From contig NW_017804165.1 in NCBI RefSeq assembly GCF_001625305.1, forward strand, positions 2,147,759 through 2,211,758: 64,000 bases of DNA. The letters are read 5' to 3'. This document shows positions 1-14,004 of this stretch, piece after piece; position 1 is the first letter of the stretch; the number at the start of each line of letters is the position of its first letter. Position numbers and translations under genes: made by a program. The notes below the pieces were generated by a model. It saw only the letters and a program-made list of their open reading frames with translations, was not told where the DNA came from and did no database searches. Source of the stretch: Branchiostoma belcheri (lineage: Eukaryota > Chordata > Leptocardii > Amphioxiformes > Branchiostomatidae).

Positions 1-1620
1 ATGTTGTTTGAACTGTCGCTGCCTTTCAGGTTTCTGTGCCCATTACATCTTCACGAGGTAATAATACATCCAAGAGATCTTCTTTGGAATCATGTTGTCA
101 AAAAGAAATACGACCACGCCAAGTAATGATAGCTTCCCGGCCGTACAAAAACTTTGATGCAATCTTACCTCGGGTAAAGTATTACTAGCACGCTATCTGC
201 GGTTGTTATTGAAGTTGTCGTTTGAATACTATAAAATGTACCCAAGGAATACTGCCTGAGCATATCAATTCATCTTACAGTTTGGCACCTAAATACCTTC
301 ACCGATTCGACGTTTAGAACTATTGAAATTTTGTCTCTGAAGACGGAGCACATCGGAGATCGCGCTTTCATTTCTGCGCTGCTAGAACGAAATAGACTTT
401 GATAACATTTCCAACTGCAGACAATTATTTGAATGTGGCAGTGGCTCTTTACAGGAGGTGAATTATGCAGTGCATTTACAGACATTCCATTTATCTGTCC
501 ATTGCGAACGAGGATGTATCAGACATCTGCAGAACAGTTTATAAGATTGGTTTTGAACGACAAATACCATGAGACCGCCATAGAAGTATGTGGTAGATTA
601 GAAAATGAATGGGAGAGATAAGTCGTGACTGTTTTTAATATCTCAGACTCCACTATTCTGACTGAATGTCGGACGCTTGAACGCGCAAGGGTCAAGTTGT
701 CTGGGGGAGTTTAGAGTTTCAGTTGGCATTGCATTTACGTTTTGTAGATTGCGACACAACAAGACCACTACAGTCTGATGTTACGTGTGACAGGAAAAAT
801 ACTGATGGTTTCATGCGAAGCTGACCCGTGGAGATAGTTCTGTTGTACCGCTAAACCCAACGTTGCTGCATCGCATTTGATAGAGCCAACATTGCTTCAA
901 GTGCTTTCAAAAAGTCACCCCAAACTCCTTACATTTTGCCAGGCTGATGCTCCTTTATGTTCCCTTTTCAAACGTTTCGTTTGATGGATCACTTTGCTTA
1001 TGAGCCATTGAGGATAGCTGCTTTACTTTATGAGACATCCCTACTTCAATAGAATCTACGTCTTTCAGTTCCGAGCTCTATACGTCTCAGTAAAGGTTAC
1101 CAAGCAGATGAGAATGTCAGCGGAAAATGAGTTTGTTTTACGTTTCGTTCTTTGACTAGTCAGATTTCTGTAGTTCAGGGTTGGCTAAACCCATGTAAGG
1201 TTGGCCCAATGGGAGTCATTTTCTTTTCGCATCTCATCGTGAAAAGTAACTTCAAATGGCCCAAAGTGTTTGAAGACAAAAAAAATGATGTTATTCTGTT
1301 GAGCCATGCAGAATGTTTGAAGTTTTCAGTTTCGGTATGCATGGGATAGTTTTATTGTTGTTTCTTTTCATCAGGTATGACGTATACATGAGGAGTTTGG
1401 AGTGAGATTAACACTACCTCAACGTCATAGTGGGCTATCAGCAATATGATGCTTCATATTCGTACTTATGAGAAAGGCTAGGCATACCACAACTTCTCCT
1501 CTGCATGGCCTCGTGCGTAGCGGATCTAGATTGACTAAGACAATTTATAACCTGTCGCTTCATCCGACTTGACACAATTGCAATTACGCGCGGACGGAGA
1601 GAAGTCCCACTTAAATTGAC
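1..1620. other. no gene seen
   Basis: Only short open frames without splice-supported continuity or recognisable domains occur here. The base composition is ordinary for the intergenic parts of this window. No repeat shared with the rest of the window was noticed. Confidence 0.5.
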
Positions 1621-2069
1621 GTCAATCCTTTCTGGCCATTATTAGAAAGCCAGTCATGTCTACTGTAGGAGCAGATCCATTAGATTCGGACAAATGACTC
1701 CAAACTTCTTTCGAAACGCTGGAATGTACGAGGATATTGAAACCTGGCATCCCACCATCGACAACGTAGATTGGGCCGAATCGTTGATCACCAGAAGGTT
1801 GGCGAACACCAAAATCTCCAGATAGTCGAGCCTGTTTTTCGCCTACAAGTCTACCCCAAGGCATAGGATGGACCGGGCAACAGCGCAGCTCATCTCCAGA
1901 AATCGAGCTGCATTGCTGCCGAAAATGTGTTTCAGAGTTCGCCGACTATTTTCCAATGTGTAGCTGACTGAACACCCGCACAGGTACAATTTGCAACACG
2001 ATTTGCCCATCCTCTTCACAAATCCTGGACTCATCTTTGCTCGTGCAATTTTCAGAAGTTCTTATCTTT

Positions 2070-2226
2070 GGATTAATTAGATAATGGATGGGTGTTCGAT
2101 TAATTGCATTAGGGGGTGAGTGATTTAACAACGCAATTAATCGAACTCCCAACATTTACATGATTTAACCTTAGAAGGTTAAACATGTACAGGTCGGGTG
2201 TTGAGTTAATTAGATAAAGGGTGAAA
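2070..2226. repeat. AT-rich dispersed repeat, copy A
   Basis: The stretch begins GATTAATTAGATAATGG and continues with phrases such as GATTAATTGCATTA and ATTAATTAGATAAAGGGTGA. The same ordered phrases recur at about 4,081-4,172, so this is a dispersed repeat. It contains internal inverted pieces (TTCGATTAATTGC against GCAATTAATCGAA), which suggests a decayed small inverted-repeat element. No coding capacity is visible. Confidence 0.5.
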
Positions 2227-3297
2227 ATTATAAAAGTAATATTGCTCAACATAAATCAAATCACCCAGAACAATTCGTTTTGACAAACGTTATCGGGATA
2301 TGGAACAGACACAGAGGACTTGCAGGAGATAGATAAGACGTAAACTTATAATTACACCGGGACGTTTCCAAACACGATAGCCTCAGAATACAGAATGACA
2401 CCTTTGGCGCAGCTCTCATCACACAAGGATCGACATCTGAGTCTACCGGCAGAGTCGTTGACGTTGTTTCTCTTGAGTTTCTCATGCCTCATGTTGTCTT
2501 TAAAGGCTGCCGCTGTCAGGTCGATGGATACACTTTATATATACAAGTTGCTAAAGTTGAAACGGTAATTTACAGGCGTTCGTCCATTACAGAAATATCA
2601 TCTCAAGCAGCTTATATCGCTTCGGGGAAATAAAGTGTGCAATCTATGGCAGAATAAACCGGCTCTGCGGGCGTCCCCTCGTCAGCGGATTTCAGCACTT
2701 TTCCTTCACATGTTCAAAGTTTTCAGCGGTATTGATGATCAAGCCTTCAGGAGGGAGCATTACGGGAAAAGCTTCTTGGCTAGGGAGATTGTAAGGTGCA
2801 CTAGCTGGTACAGAAAACTCGTTATCTTTGAGAAATAACCTTCAGGCGGACATTTCTGTGGGCTTTCCTGTGTCGGCGGCTTGCTCGGGATCCGGGCCTT
2901 TAATCAGCCTGAGGTAGCCACAACTCTATCTCATACCGGATGGAGTCGTATTTACCCATGATAAAGAAAAGAACTCGTTCGTTTTGACAGCTTTGCAGAT
3001 TATTTGGACAGGAAGAAAGCTTTACTCAGACAAGGAACGTTGCCAAAACACATGCTTAAGTCTGATAGAACTCTTGCCGTTAGTTACTGATGGTGGAGAT
3101 CCAATGGACTCTTATCATACAGACAAAAGCTCCCTAAATGTTTAGGCATTATACGCCTTATTTCCCACCAGACACACACGCATGCGCCGTCAGAGGTTAC
3201 ACGGCCTACTGAGAGGAAATGCCAGGATGAAATCTACTCTGCAGATGTTGGTTCGCAACAGAAAAGTTGCTCGTCAGTCATACAGACCGCCATTACC

Positions 3298-3595
3298 TTC
3301 TCAAAGCCACATAAAATACCCCACAGGGAGGCAGAGAAAAGCGTTGCCGCTGGCTTTTGTAATAAGTCGCTTGGCATTTCTAAGCACGAAGTATAGAGCC
3401 AGATAAACGAATAAAATCAACGGTACTCAATCTAATTTGTGTCACAATGGCAGTATTTGACTTTTTCAAAGCCATACAAAGTACCCTACAGGGAAAACAG
3501 AAGGAAGCACATTGCTGCCAGCTTTACTAATAATTCGGTTGGTATTCAAACCATTGAAGGATAGAGCGAGATAAACGAATGAAATCCACGGTTAA
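3298..3595. repeat. diverged tandem duplication, period about 166 bp
   Basis: Two units, about 3,298-3,423 and 3,463-3,592, share TCAAAGCCA, ATACCCCACAGGGA/GTACCCTACAGGGA, CTGGCTTTTGTAATAA/CCAGCTTTACTAATAA, AGATAAACGAAT and the end ATCAACGGT/ATCCACGGT. The divergence is substantial, so the duplication is old. No reading frame is conserved between units. Confidence 0.6.
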
Positions 3596-4080
3596 AGCCA
3601 GTCGAACAAAGCTGAATAAACGGATATAAGAATGCAAAATGAATCCTCTAAGGAGTCAGACGTTTCCATTATCTTTCCTCAGTGACTAACGGAGAACGGT
3701 CTACCTTGATGTCTAACGCGCTGACTAAAGGGGATAGATCGTCAAAACTATAGTCACTGAACTAAAACAGCAATCCTTCAACTCAACATGTTCTAAATCT
3801 ATCACGATGTAGAGAGATGTGCTAGGCAAAGTGTGGTACCCCGGCCCAGCATGATGACAAGTTACCTACAGACTAGTTATCGTGGTTTCTTTGTACAGTA
3901 CGAGTACAAGGTTGCTTCCTATGGATTTACCTACTGTACATGTTGAGGTTGGGCTTGTTTTGGTAGACGTTTTTATTCGTTTTGTCGTCCAGTATTCCCA
4001 AAGAAAATCTGACAAAAGCCCTACAAAACATCAATAAAGACGTCTAAAACGACCAAAAGAAGCATAACCTCCTCTCTTAG

Positions 4081-4172
4081 GATTAATTAGTGTTTGACTA
4101 ATTGCATTAAGGATGAGTGTTAAATCATGTAAAGGTTGGGTGTTGGATTGATTATATGATAAGGTGAGTGAG
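4081..4172. repeat. AT-rich dispersed repeat, copy B
   Basis: Shorter, diverged relative of the sequence at 2,070-2,226. The shared blocks GATTAATTAG, AATTGCATTA and GGTTGGGTGTTG appear in the same order. It is missing the central inverted part of copy A. Confidence 0.45.
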
Positions 4173-4291
4173 AGAAGTACTAGTGTGGTGCCAACAATAC
4201 TGGAGACTACTTCACCACATCAGAAGGTCCCTCTTGGGTAATCAATTAAAGTCTCTGTAATAAACTGACAGTTTCCCGGCGGGGAACCGCG

Positions 4292-4368
4292 ACTGTATTG
4301 TAGTGATTATAATTGTTCCATAATAATCTTATAAAACGTTCTTCGTGCTCTTTGTAGCTTGTCTGTGT
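4292..4368. repeat. dispersed repeat, related to 7,015-7,092
   Basis: The stretch contains AGTGATTATA, then AAAACGTTCTTCGTGCTC, TTTGTAGCTTGTCTGT. The sequence at 7,015-7,092 has AGTGATTATA, AAAGCGTTCGGTGTGCTC, TTTGTAGCATGTCTGT in the same order and spacing. Both are remnants of one repeat family that I cannot name. Confidence 0.45.
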
Positions 4369-5499
4369 GGAAGCAATGAGGGTTATTATGGTGGTTATGG
4401 TTGAGATAAGGGTTATGGTGTCGGCACCGAACATTCTCGTGTCTAATGCCCGTATGGGGTAGTCTCGTCTGGGCGCTTTTATTTGCTTTAATGGTGTCTC
4501 TTTCTCGACGAAGGAAGCCCCTGGAATATTTCAACCATTTTACATCAGAAAATGGTGGCTGTTTCGGATAGATAAGATTCTAACCGTTCACAATGGTCGG
4601 AAACATCGTCATAAAATCGCCCTTCGCGCTGTTTGCAGTACATTTGTTCAATAGACGAAATTTCTAGTGCTGTGACGTTACGACTTACTAATGGCAGTTT
4701 TATTCTAGCACATTCTGGAGATAAGACTTGTTTTGTCGGTACTGAAATGCTAAGTGGAAGTGTCAGGTGCCCAATGTCTGTGTGTGTCGGATAGTTTGGT
4801 CTCATCACCTTAATTCATTGAAAAGTCGATTTTTGTCACCTTTCCCCACAGAGAAATCGCGACTGTAACGCAATGATAGAATTAATCCCACGAATGCAGC
4901 CACTACTAAGGCTAACGTATCGGTCCGTTCTTCCCGTTCCTCTGTAGGGGAGGTATTATGTATGTTATAACGACTTGTGCAATGGCTGTTTTACTGTCTC
5001 GTGCTGCAGAGATAGGGCTTATATTACGTCGTTATCTTTTCCTTTGGCAAATTACAAAACCATCCATTAAAGGACTTAACGCTTACATGGCGAAATACCC
5101 GTTACTCTAACGGGTTTACGTACAGAAGTCGTAACCTTCAAACTTCAAAGTCAGGTTATAATGCACAATCATGCCGGTGTGAATTTCAGCCGGAAGCAAC
5201 ACTCAGCATACGAGATTCCCTACTCTCCTACCCACAGATGCACTTGTATACTATTATGTAACTTGCAATCCGTTGCAATATGTTCTTTCAATGTCCAAAA
5301 CTTCGAATTCGTTGCTCAAAACTCCAAATGTACATAGGCAGTACCGCGTGCTTCTCTCTGAATGGATAAAACAATTACAGACACAATAACACAATGTTGC
5401 CAGATAACACAATGTCTTGGAAGACGCAAGGCAGACGTGTTGACACTTCTTCAGTAATCCTGTGATCAGGAAAATGCCTCTGTGTATTAGTATGTACAA

Positions 5500-5537
5500 A
5501 TGAGTAACGCAACAAGTATACTTGTTGCGTTGCTCAT
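5500..5537. repeat. 38-bp near-perfect palindrome
   Basis: ATGAGTAACGCAACAAGTA is followed directly by its reverse complement with one mismatch. There is no spacer. Its function is unknown; it may be a remnant of a foldback element. Confidence 0.7.
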
Positions 5538-6810
5538 ATGCCACTGTTGTGGTTTAGTAACGGCGCAAAAGCACTGCACATGCAAACTTGATAGTTTAGT
5601 CACTCGGCAACATTAGTACCACAGCTAGTCGAACAACCGTCATACCAAAGAGGTTATATATTAACTCTCACCAGTCCCTATAAGTGAGGACACTGTATAC
5701 TAGTAAATCATGACGACGCCATGAAATATTGCATCAATATGCGGCATTTAATAAGATATTGATATTGTCTAGCTTGCCCGTGGCAAGACTGGCGCCACTG
5801 AAGTTCGAAAATGCCGAAGACAATTAAGATTTCCAGTCCTTCCTTCAAGTGATAATTAGCTCGGCACACTTTGCACCAGGCCCATCGTGTCAGATGTGCA
5901 TCGTGGGACCCCCTGAAGTAGTGGAAGGACATTAACATTTAACTGTAGTGACAGGATGAAATAACCCTGCGATTAGTGCACCATGTAGGTTAAGCCCGGA
6001 GGGCCAACGAGTTAATGTACGTGTGATCTTCCCTTCATCATCTCTATATATAAGACTAGAAATAAAGAATCACAAGGGTAAGACACGTTTTAGTGCTGCC
6101 ACGTACTCGGATAAGTTTGGAAAGGAGGTCGTTCAACCCACATGCTGGACTGACTTCAAGAACAAAGAAGAATTCGGAGATTTCAGCCTCTCCGGAAGGT
6201 GTTTCGGGTTTTCATAAAAGTATTGAAATTGTGGATTGTATAAAGTAATTCAATCGGGTGTTATACCACTTCTTGAATTCCTCCCCATACCGCCCACTTA
6301 CTCCCACCCGGCGTTGTGGCTGGGGCACCTTCAGTCTTGTCCTTCCCATCAAAAACACCCACCATGAAAGATAAGCAATTGGGACAGAGACACAAACCTG
6401 TGACTCAGATACACAAAACAGTACTTTTTCCGTACCTTTAAGTAATAAAAAACTCACAGTAAAGTGTAACGAGTCCTAGCTTTGCATCATCCTTGTAAGT
6501 CTTCTATTGGACGAGATGACGCTCATGTTCATTCAGTCTATCCTTCACACGCAGTAATAGCCTGCGTGTCTCGACCTCATGCTAGAGCAGTCGTGCAAGA
6601 CGTTCCATAACTCACACGTGTCACATCCCAGGTAAGACCCGGCGCCATCAGCTGTCAGTGTGGGGTTCAGGTGAACGGCTCCGTGTCGGAGACACGACGT
6701 GAACTTCAATCGACAGGAAAGCCATCAAATTCTATTTGGCAGCATTGCCAAGTCATCAGGCATGAAGGGCAAGACCGAACCTCCTCCTTGATCCAAAGTA
6801 CCGTGCCAGT

Positions 6811-6936
6811 AGAGGGTCCAGTTGATGTATTTAAGGCGCAGTAAATGGTGAAACCATGTAAACAGGCTTAAACTTTATACACAGTAACCAAGCACGGCCT
6901 GTTTACTGCGCCTTAAATACATCAACTGGACCCTCT
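6811..6936. repeat. hairpin with 35-bp perfect inverted arms
   Basis: Left arm 6,811-6,845 (starts AGAGGGTCCAGTTGATG) and right arm 6,902-6,936 are exact reverse complements over 35 bp, separated by 56 bp. The perfect match in an otherwise decayed region points to a recent or gene-converted foldback element. No clear target duplication was found at its ends. Confidence 0.8.
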
Positions 6937-7014
6937 GGACTTCAAATGGCTGTCAATAAAAGTCCTCCTACTATAATAAACAATTGGCAATAAACTTATT
7001 AATTCTGAACAGTT

Positions 7015-7092
7015 GTACCGGTTGTACCCCAGTGATTATAGTAGTTCCCCAATCGTCTAACAAAGCGTTCGGTGTGCTCTTTGTAGCATGTC
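7015..7092. repeat. dispersed repeat, related to 4,292-4,368
   Basis: Second copy of the repeat described at 4,292-4,368, sharing the GTGCTCTTTGTAGC block. No coding sequence is preserved. Confidence 0.45.
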
Positions 7093-7519
7093 TGTTTTTA
7101 TGTAGCACGCCGAGCCAATTTGTGTAACGAACATACCCGTGCGGGCTGCGAAATTTATGACGTCGACCAGGAAAGAAGGACAAGGCTGAATCTCCTCCTT
7201 GTTCCAAACTTCCTTCAGCGCCAGGATGCGGCTTAGCGACTTCTGAGACTTAGAATTGATACATTTACGCTATAGGCTACGGATTATCTGCTGTAAGCCT
7301 TTTCTACGTTTCAAGGTCTCCCGTGAATGCGTCATATCAGAAGAAAGAGGCTTCAAAGAAGGACGATTCACTCCTGCTGCACCTAATATCAGCCGCGTGT
7401 GTGTACGTATGTCCTGCACGGCAGTTTCACACAGCAAGAGTCGCGATCCAAACTTTTCGGAAAGTAAAAACTTTCTAATCGGGCTGTGAATGTCGCCGAG
7501 ACAAATTGAGCCATAAATA

Positions 7520-7938
7520 TTCACTTATCCCGAAATGGTATAGAAAAGGGATCACCATATAGCTGTCCCGGTTTGTTTAGGCCAGAGGGCTGTTGAAGAA
7601 AAGCGCACTTCTTTTCCCATTTCTACAACCGAGAACACCACAGGGTCAAGGTGAACATCGTGATTAAAAGTGCGGCAGTCAAAAGGTGACGAACACCTAC
7701 ATTAGAAGTTCCTGTGATATTTCCCATCCCAAAGGAGACGAACACTCATCCGAAACGGCACAGAAAAAGGCTTCCCATCCCTGACCGGGTTTGATTACGC
7801 CTGAGGGCTGTCAGCGCACCTGTTCTAACACCTCTTTCACGTTTCTGGGGAAAATACCAATTAATCCGAGATCAAAGTGAACATCACGATGAAATGTGCC
7901 TCAGGAAAAAGGTGACGAACACTTACATTAGAAGTTCC
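7520..7938. repeat. diverged tandem duplication, period about 226 bp
   Basis: Units are about 7,520-7,712 and 7,741-7,938. Both start with a CGAAAYGGYAYAGAAAA-like phrase, both carry a CCAGAGGGCTG/CCTGAGGGCTG phrase, and both end with GGTGACGAACACYTACATTAGAAGTTCC. No common open frame was seen. Confidence 0.65.
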
Positions 7939-8000
7939 GCTGGTCCCGAGGAATTTCCTTTCATAACAGCCCACTTTTGACATGTATACGTGCATCGTGT

Positions 8001-11000
8001 ACGTATCAGGTACAGGGCAGCCATCGTTAAGAACATTTCTACATCAAATGACTAGTCAGTAAGCCCATATAGACTTTGAATCAAAGATCTATACCTGAAA
8101 GAATGAATTCAAGTAGCCTTTCGTCTTCTGTTGTTTCAAAAAAGTCAAACCCGACCAGTAAGAATTTAAAGTCGGCATTTAGATTACATTGCTCATATTG
8201 TATATATAATCTTCATTGTTTGTTCGCTTCTTTCTTGTCACATTTGCATTGCAATAATTTGGAAATAAATTAAACGTGTCATTTCATGCTTAATACTGTT
8301 TTAGTATTGTATCTACAAGTCAGTAACCCGATGTTAAAGTGGGGCAGATTTACTGGGAGTGATTTTGAGATTGACAATGACAAATAGATTTTAGACAGAA
8401 ACCTTAACGGATGGCAGCAATTCCATTAACAGAGTACTGCCGTACAGTGATTGACTCGGGCGTAAGCTTGTAAGGTCTGGGCAACGCGTGATTACGGTTT
8501 ATTGTTTCAAACGACTCTTGATTAAGGAAGACTGCTCCCAAACTTAATGTCTCTTTCATATGCGAGGTCGTTCCGTTCTCTTACGAGTCCATTTTTTCTG
8601 TGTTATGGGGAATGTAATTGAGCCGGTTGCCTTTGACAAAAAGACGTTTAAATCCTCGACGCTTTGGGTTCATTAGAGTGCAAGAATGTATGAGACATCA
8701 GGCTATTAAAGACTCTCTGATGCTGACTACCACGTGTCACGTGTCATTTCCTATCACTGTAAAGTAAATACCAGGCAGCACTGTTGGTACTGTGTTTAAT
8801 GAGTGTTATAGAAAGGAAGGCATTACAACACGGTAGTAATGAGAAAGCAACATGTAATGAGGAAAAATACCGACCGTAGAGCCTGCTATGGATGCTACTT
8901 ATTCATACTGCATTGTAAGAGCGAGGAAGTCTAGTCACGTACATGTAGACTACATAGAAAAATTACACCGACAGTAGCAAATTGATATTAATTCGAAGCG
9001 ATTTTATTTCAAAAGTACACATGTACAAAAATTATATTATCTTTAATTAAATTACCTGCAATGTCTCAACCATCTACTTACATTGTGCTGACGAGCTGGC
9101 ATCTTTCAGTGTGCAGTGGAGCATTCCGCCGTGCTGTTGTACATGTAGATATAGCTAACGGATCGGTCACCGTACAGCCCTGGATTCTTTTCGGTGGTCA
9201 CGGCTTGTGAATTTTATGGCCAAAAGGCATGACGGTGACTTCGCTTTATCTGGATTGCTGGCCAGAAGTGTATGATAAAGGTTAGCGTTTGCTGGAGGCA
9301 CGAAAATTAAGTCGAGCGAGTCTCTGATAAGTAAAATGGAAAGTCGATTGTAGTTTTTCAATAGGAGCTTTGAAAGTGGAAAATTGCGAGACTTATGGGG
9401 AATATCAATCACTCATGCGTTTATGTTACCTTATATCGTGTGTTCTCACGTGTTTTTGTCGTTATTAATTACCAAAAACAAGTGTGGGCGATGGTACTGA
9501 TGGTAGCTGATGTTAATCAGCCTGACCAAGCTAGTGAATAGCGGTGTCGTTTTTAAAGTGTTTTTTTTTTTCGTGGATAGACGACAGGATATATCGATGT
9601 AAGAGAATTCATTTTATTTCGGACCATTCGTGGAGGCTGTCACGCCTTCCCAACACAGCAGCCCATCGAGGTATGGCCGTCCAGCGTTGTCTTCCATGCA
9701 ACATCCATTCCTCGTCCAAGTTAGCGCCTACCGTCACGGCGAGACCAGAGGTTTAAAACTTTTCCGTCACTACCAGAAGCACGGATAGCTCAGTCCTGTT
9801 ATGCTATTCACAGAATCCCCTAAGCCACGTTAAGCTATCCTCATGCCGCCAATAACTTCAAACATATCGACAGTTTGTGCGCCTGTCACTGATTCTTGAC
9901 GATCTAGATAAAAGGACGACGATCAAAGAGAAGGTACAGTAGATAGTATCAATCATTTTGCGACGAGCGTCTCTTTTATTGTTAACTTCCCCGTTCCATT
10001 ATTGATGTGTTGGGATCTGGGGATTATCATAAAACGGTTAGTTTGGCTATATCGCATAAACTTTACACTTAGCCACTGAAACGTGAATGAAACCGTAAGT
10101 TACTGCTGTCTCCTGGGGACATACATTTCGATCAAGATTGGTGAAGATAGCGCTGTTAAATTTGATGGTGTCGGAATGAAGTTCTCTAACTTTATAATAT
10201 CCTTGCCTCCTGAATGCACGACTGCCATAATGAACTGTTTGGTGCAAACATAAATCATATAAGAGTGTATAAAGAACATATTAAGCACTTTAGTTAGTGT
10301 TTATATATCTTCAGTAGAGCGATGTGGTAGTTTGGATATATTTTGCATAGAAGCTATTGTTGGTATGTTCAAAGTAACCTTACTAAGATTTCCGAGGGAC
10401 TCTAAACTCTGACAATACCTCACCCCATCCTTGAAGTCGCTACACATCTTGTAGCATATACGTCAGACGATTTAGCCAGGCTATTGTAAGGGTAGATGAT
10501 TTGAAAAAAATGTTTTCCCGGATGGTTTCAATGCCATTTTGATTAGTTCTTGGCCTATAAATAAGGATTAATTCGTGATGTTAGGAGGTGATCTATCATC
10601 TTAGTCACATCTTACCTGAATCGTTTCAGATCTGGCTCTCGCTGTGCGTGCGGCAATATTGGACGCCTGCGTTACTTTAGCGACTTAACTCTGAAGTCTG
10701 CACACAAGGACATCGGAGGAACATCCATCAGGAGTTAAACTGGAAAACGCCACTGAAAACGTGACCGAAGAATCAAACGACTTACGTGCAAAATAGGATT
10801 GCGAGATCAAACTCCACCAGAAACATTTTTGAGAAATCAGGTAGAATGGCGGGACTGTTGAATGGAGGACTGAAAAATGAAATCACGAGACCTGAATGTG
10901 AAATGTGTTTTCCATCATATATAGTACCCGCATTAGGGTATAGTGATCACCAATCATGAAATTTCTGAAGCTGTTTGTATATAGCAACTCTGTTGTAAGG

Positions 11001-14000
11001 TAGTGGCGTCAAAAACAGTGTTTTCCGGTAATTCAACATTCACGTCCCTCCACTTAAACGTCATTTCGGTCGCCGAACTAATTTCCTCCGTGATTTGGTT
11101 ACTTCCACCATGAGGTACAACCCGGCCCACCGCAAGGATCGAATGTCCTCCAAAATTGCAGGTCTGTATGTGGGATATCGGGCTTCATTAGATCACTCCT
11201 ACTCGCAGATAAAGGCAGTAATTGTTGAGGTACCGTGAGCGCTGTTACAATGAGCCTTAGGCAGACAAATGGACCTGATAATGTCTAATTTCATCGACGC
11301 GGCTTGGATGGAATGGGAAACTGTGGCCGAGAAACTTCGCTTGGGCATCAACACGGCTCTAAGCACCATCTACCCAGTCTCTCGCACTTTCTCTCTCTCA
11401 ATATCGTCTCCCGTCACGTTGTATCTGACTTAACCAAAGTGAATTTGTCGCTGCGTTTCTTTTGTTCATGTAATACATGAAATCTTGATAAATAGCCCGA
11501 TCTGATTCGACACGAAATGGATTACTGTTCATAAGTCTGATATATCCCAGGATTCCATCCGCGTTACGGCGGTTCCTAAAATGACGCCAATAGTGGAACC
11601 GATAAGATGCTTCGATGTGATAAAATTAATATGAACGACAAAGCAATTAATCACGCCGACTGTGAATATAGCTTTTAATACACTAAGATAGTGATTACGA
11701 CATTTTAAGATGAAAACTTCTGATAAGGCACCTTCTATCTAGTCTGTGGTGGAATCTCCACTTCGAGACGAATTTCAGCCGCAAGCTAGACGTGTAGACT
11801 TTACAAGTTTTAAATGTCAACGACCTAACCTGGAACCAAGACGTTTGCCTAGAAGTCCGTGACATGAGATGCGGACCTCTTTGTTAGCTGTATAATGAAG
11901 AGTCTGTAGTAACGTAGTTGACATTAAATATGCGAGGGTTATGTGTGACTAGTCCTTCCGTGACATTGAACCCGCCGCCCCCGCATGCCCGAGAAGGTGG
12001 TGGTTACGCTTGCTATACCGACTCATTAATAAAGACACAGCGGGTAAAACGAAATTACGCCTTAACAGCAACGTATGTGCGCGGCATGAAGTCTCCAGTC
12101 CTGCTGGCAAATATCCAGAACCCTGCAGTGAGGTTTGGGGACACGTCGTTTTATTACGAGAACCCTCTGTAGACCAACTAGTGCCTTACAATATTCGTGT
12201 GTCAATCTTCCTCTATACATGTACTTCTTTTCCAAGATTTGGGTAATACTGGCATAATCATGACATTGGAAAGACAGTTAGAGTTATGTTTGAATACGTC
12301 CAAAGTATCAGAAATGTTATTTACATTTTGTCCCAAATAGAAAAGTTTTTATATGACCTCTACGCCAATCATACGCGTTCTGTTTTATTTCCTGTCTCTA
12401 ACGCGTGGGACGTTAGGACGACCTGAACCCTTTGCAGACTAAATGACTGTCCCTCGGAGGAACGCTCTTGCATAACTCCCACTCAAAGCACCCACGGTCT
12501 AAATCGCTTCTTGGAGAAAAGCCATACCTTTGATCTGCTTCGTTCTTAAGTATGATCGAACGTTGCCTGTTCCTGTGGCAGAAGTAGCGAGGACCGCGAT
12601 GATTCCAGTTTTGACAAAACGAGTTAGACGCACTTATGCAGCGACAAAGCCTTTAAGGCTATGGACTGATGTTCTAAAGTTACGCACCCCTCCAGGGACT
12701 TCAAATTTACCGAGGATTTCATCCGCCCCTGGCGCTACTGACTCAATAGGATTTGAATACATATAATTGCAATTACCTGTACGTGCGCTGCTTTGAGCAA
12801 AGCGCTCTGAGTCTCTGAGGGATTTTGTACTCGGTGATAAGAGCGGCTGTCTGATTGGACAGGGCGCTGGTGTACGCGTGGGTGGTTGATGATGCGTGGT
12901 TGGTTCTGCTGCTGTGTTACATGATTGAAGAGGCATTACGCGGAGACTCAAAGGAGCGGATTGGAGAACGTATACACATTCCAACATCTGCAAGCCACTC
13001 GTGAAACTACTTTTGTTTCTAGAATTCTTGCCTCTCGGTATTCTGTAAATGTTTCCTCCCATGTTTGGTGCAGGCTGCCGAACTCCGGGAGGAACGCCTG
13101 GGAAAAACTGCCGGCGGGCTGCTGAACGTTAACGGTGCGGGCTACCAGAACTTGGAAAGTACACGGTGGAGTGCATTGGCGCAAGACTGAGAGGTAGGTG
13201 TACAGCTGGTGGCCTTCGTTGTGCCGACACTTGTGTACTAAACTACTTTCTGTCTTGTTTTTCGTGTACTTGATACGATGTTCATATGCTTTCCACCCAT
13301 TCTTAAGGAAAGAAATGTACCAGGTGATTCGATATTTATTAGGAAAGAAACCAAAATATCGTCAATACGTCTCAACGACAGCAAGACAGCGTTACTTGGA
13401 TTGAAAACATTACGGTGAATTTCAGTTTTAACCTTCCATACCAGTTTCCTTACTAAGGCCACAGCAAGTAATTTTTATGGATAACATTAGCGCCCGCTTT
13501 GATTTTCGAAAAAAAAAAGAAATTTTGTTACCCTCTGACAGTGGTCAACGTGCCGAAAATATGTGATGACTGTTGCTATGCCCGAACGTGGACGGCAGAT
13601 AAATATGAAGAGAGGAGACAAGACAAGACAAGGCTCTGATTTATTTGTCTTTTGCTTTGATGCAGTGATGTATTTCATTCCTTTTATATGTGATGTCCCC
13701 GCTGAATCAAAACCATTTGTACAATGATTGAAAACTTTTATTTTTCAGTGACAATGGATGTTGTGACATCTGGCAGTAAACATGGCACAATATAGGTATC
13801 ATTTCTTGTTGAACAAAGTCTATGACGTCAAAATTTGAAAATGTAGGAATCTTGTTTTTTTTGTCCGCCTTGTTTTTTTCGCCCTATCGCATTAGATTTG
13901 GAGTCTGTGGTGGATGTCATCCATAAAATCAACTTGCTGTGGCCTGAGGTAAAAACGAGTGAGACGATTGGACCTCCATTTCATGTAATACTCGCAGCCC

Positions 14001-14004
14001 AACA
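8001..14004. other. no gene seen upstream of the receptor
   Basis: No splice-supported coding exon was recognised. Isolated open frames (for example about 12.6-13.1 kb on the minus strand) lack domains and shared features with the real exons. The 13.0-13.2 kb stretch is relatively GC-rich and ends in a plausible donor (GAG, then GTAGGTG) near 13,190. It could be an untranslated first exon of the receptor gene downstream, but this is speculative. Confidence 0.4.

Noticed and set aside
12634-13062. 142-residue minus-strand ORF
   Set aside because: No domain, no splice partners and no family resemblance; chance open frame.
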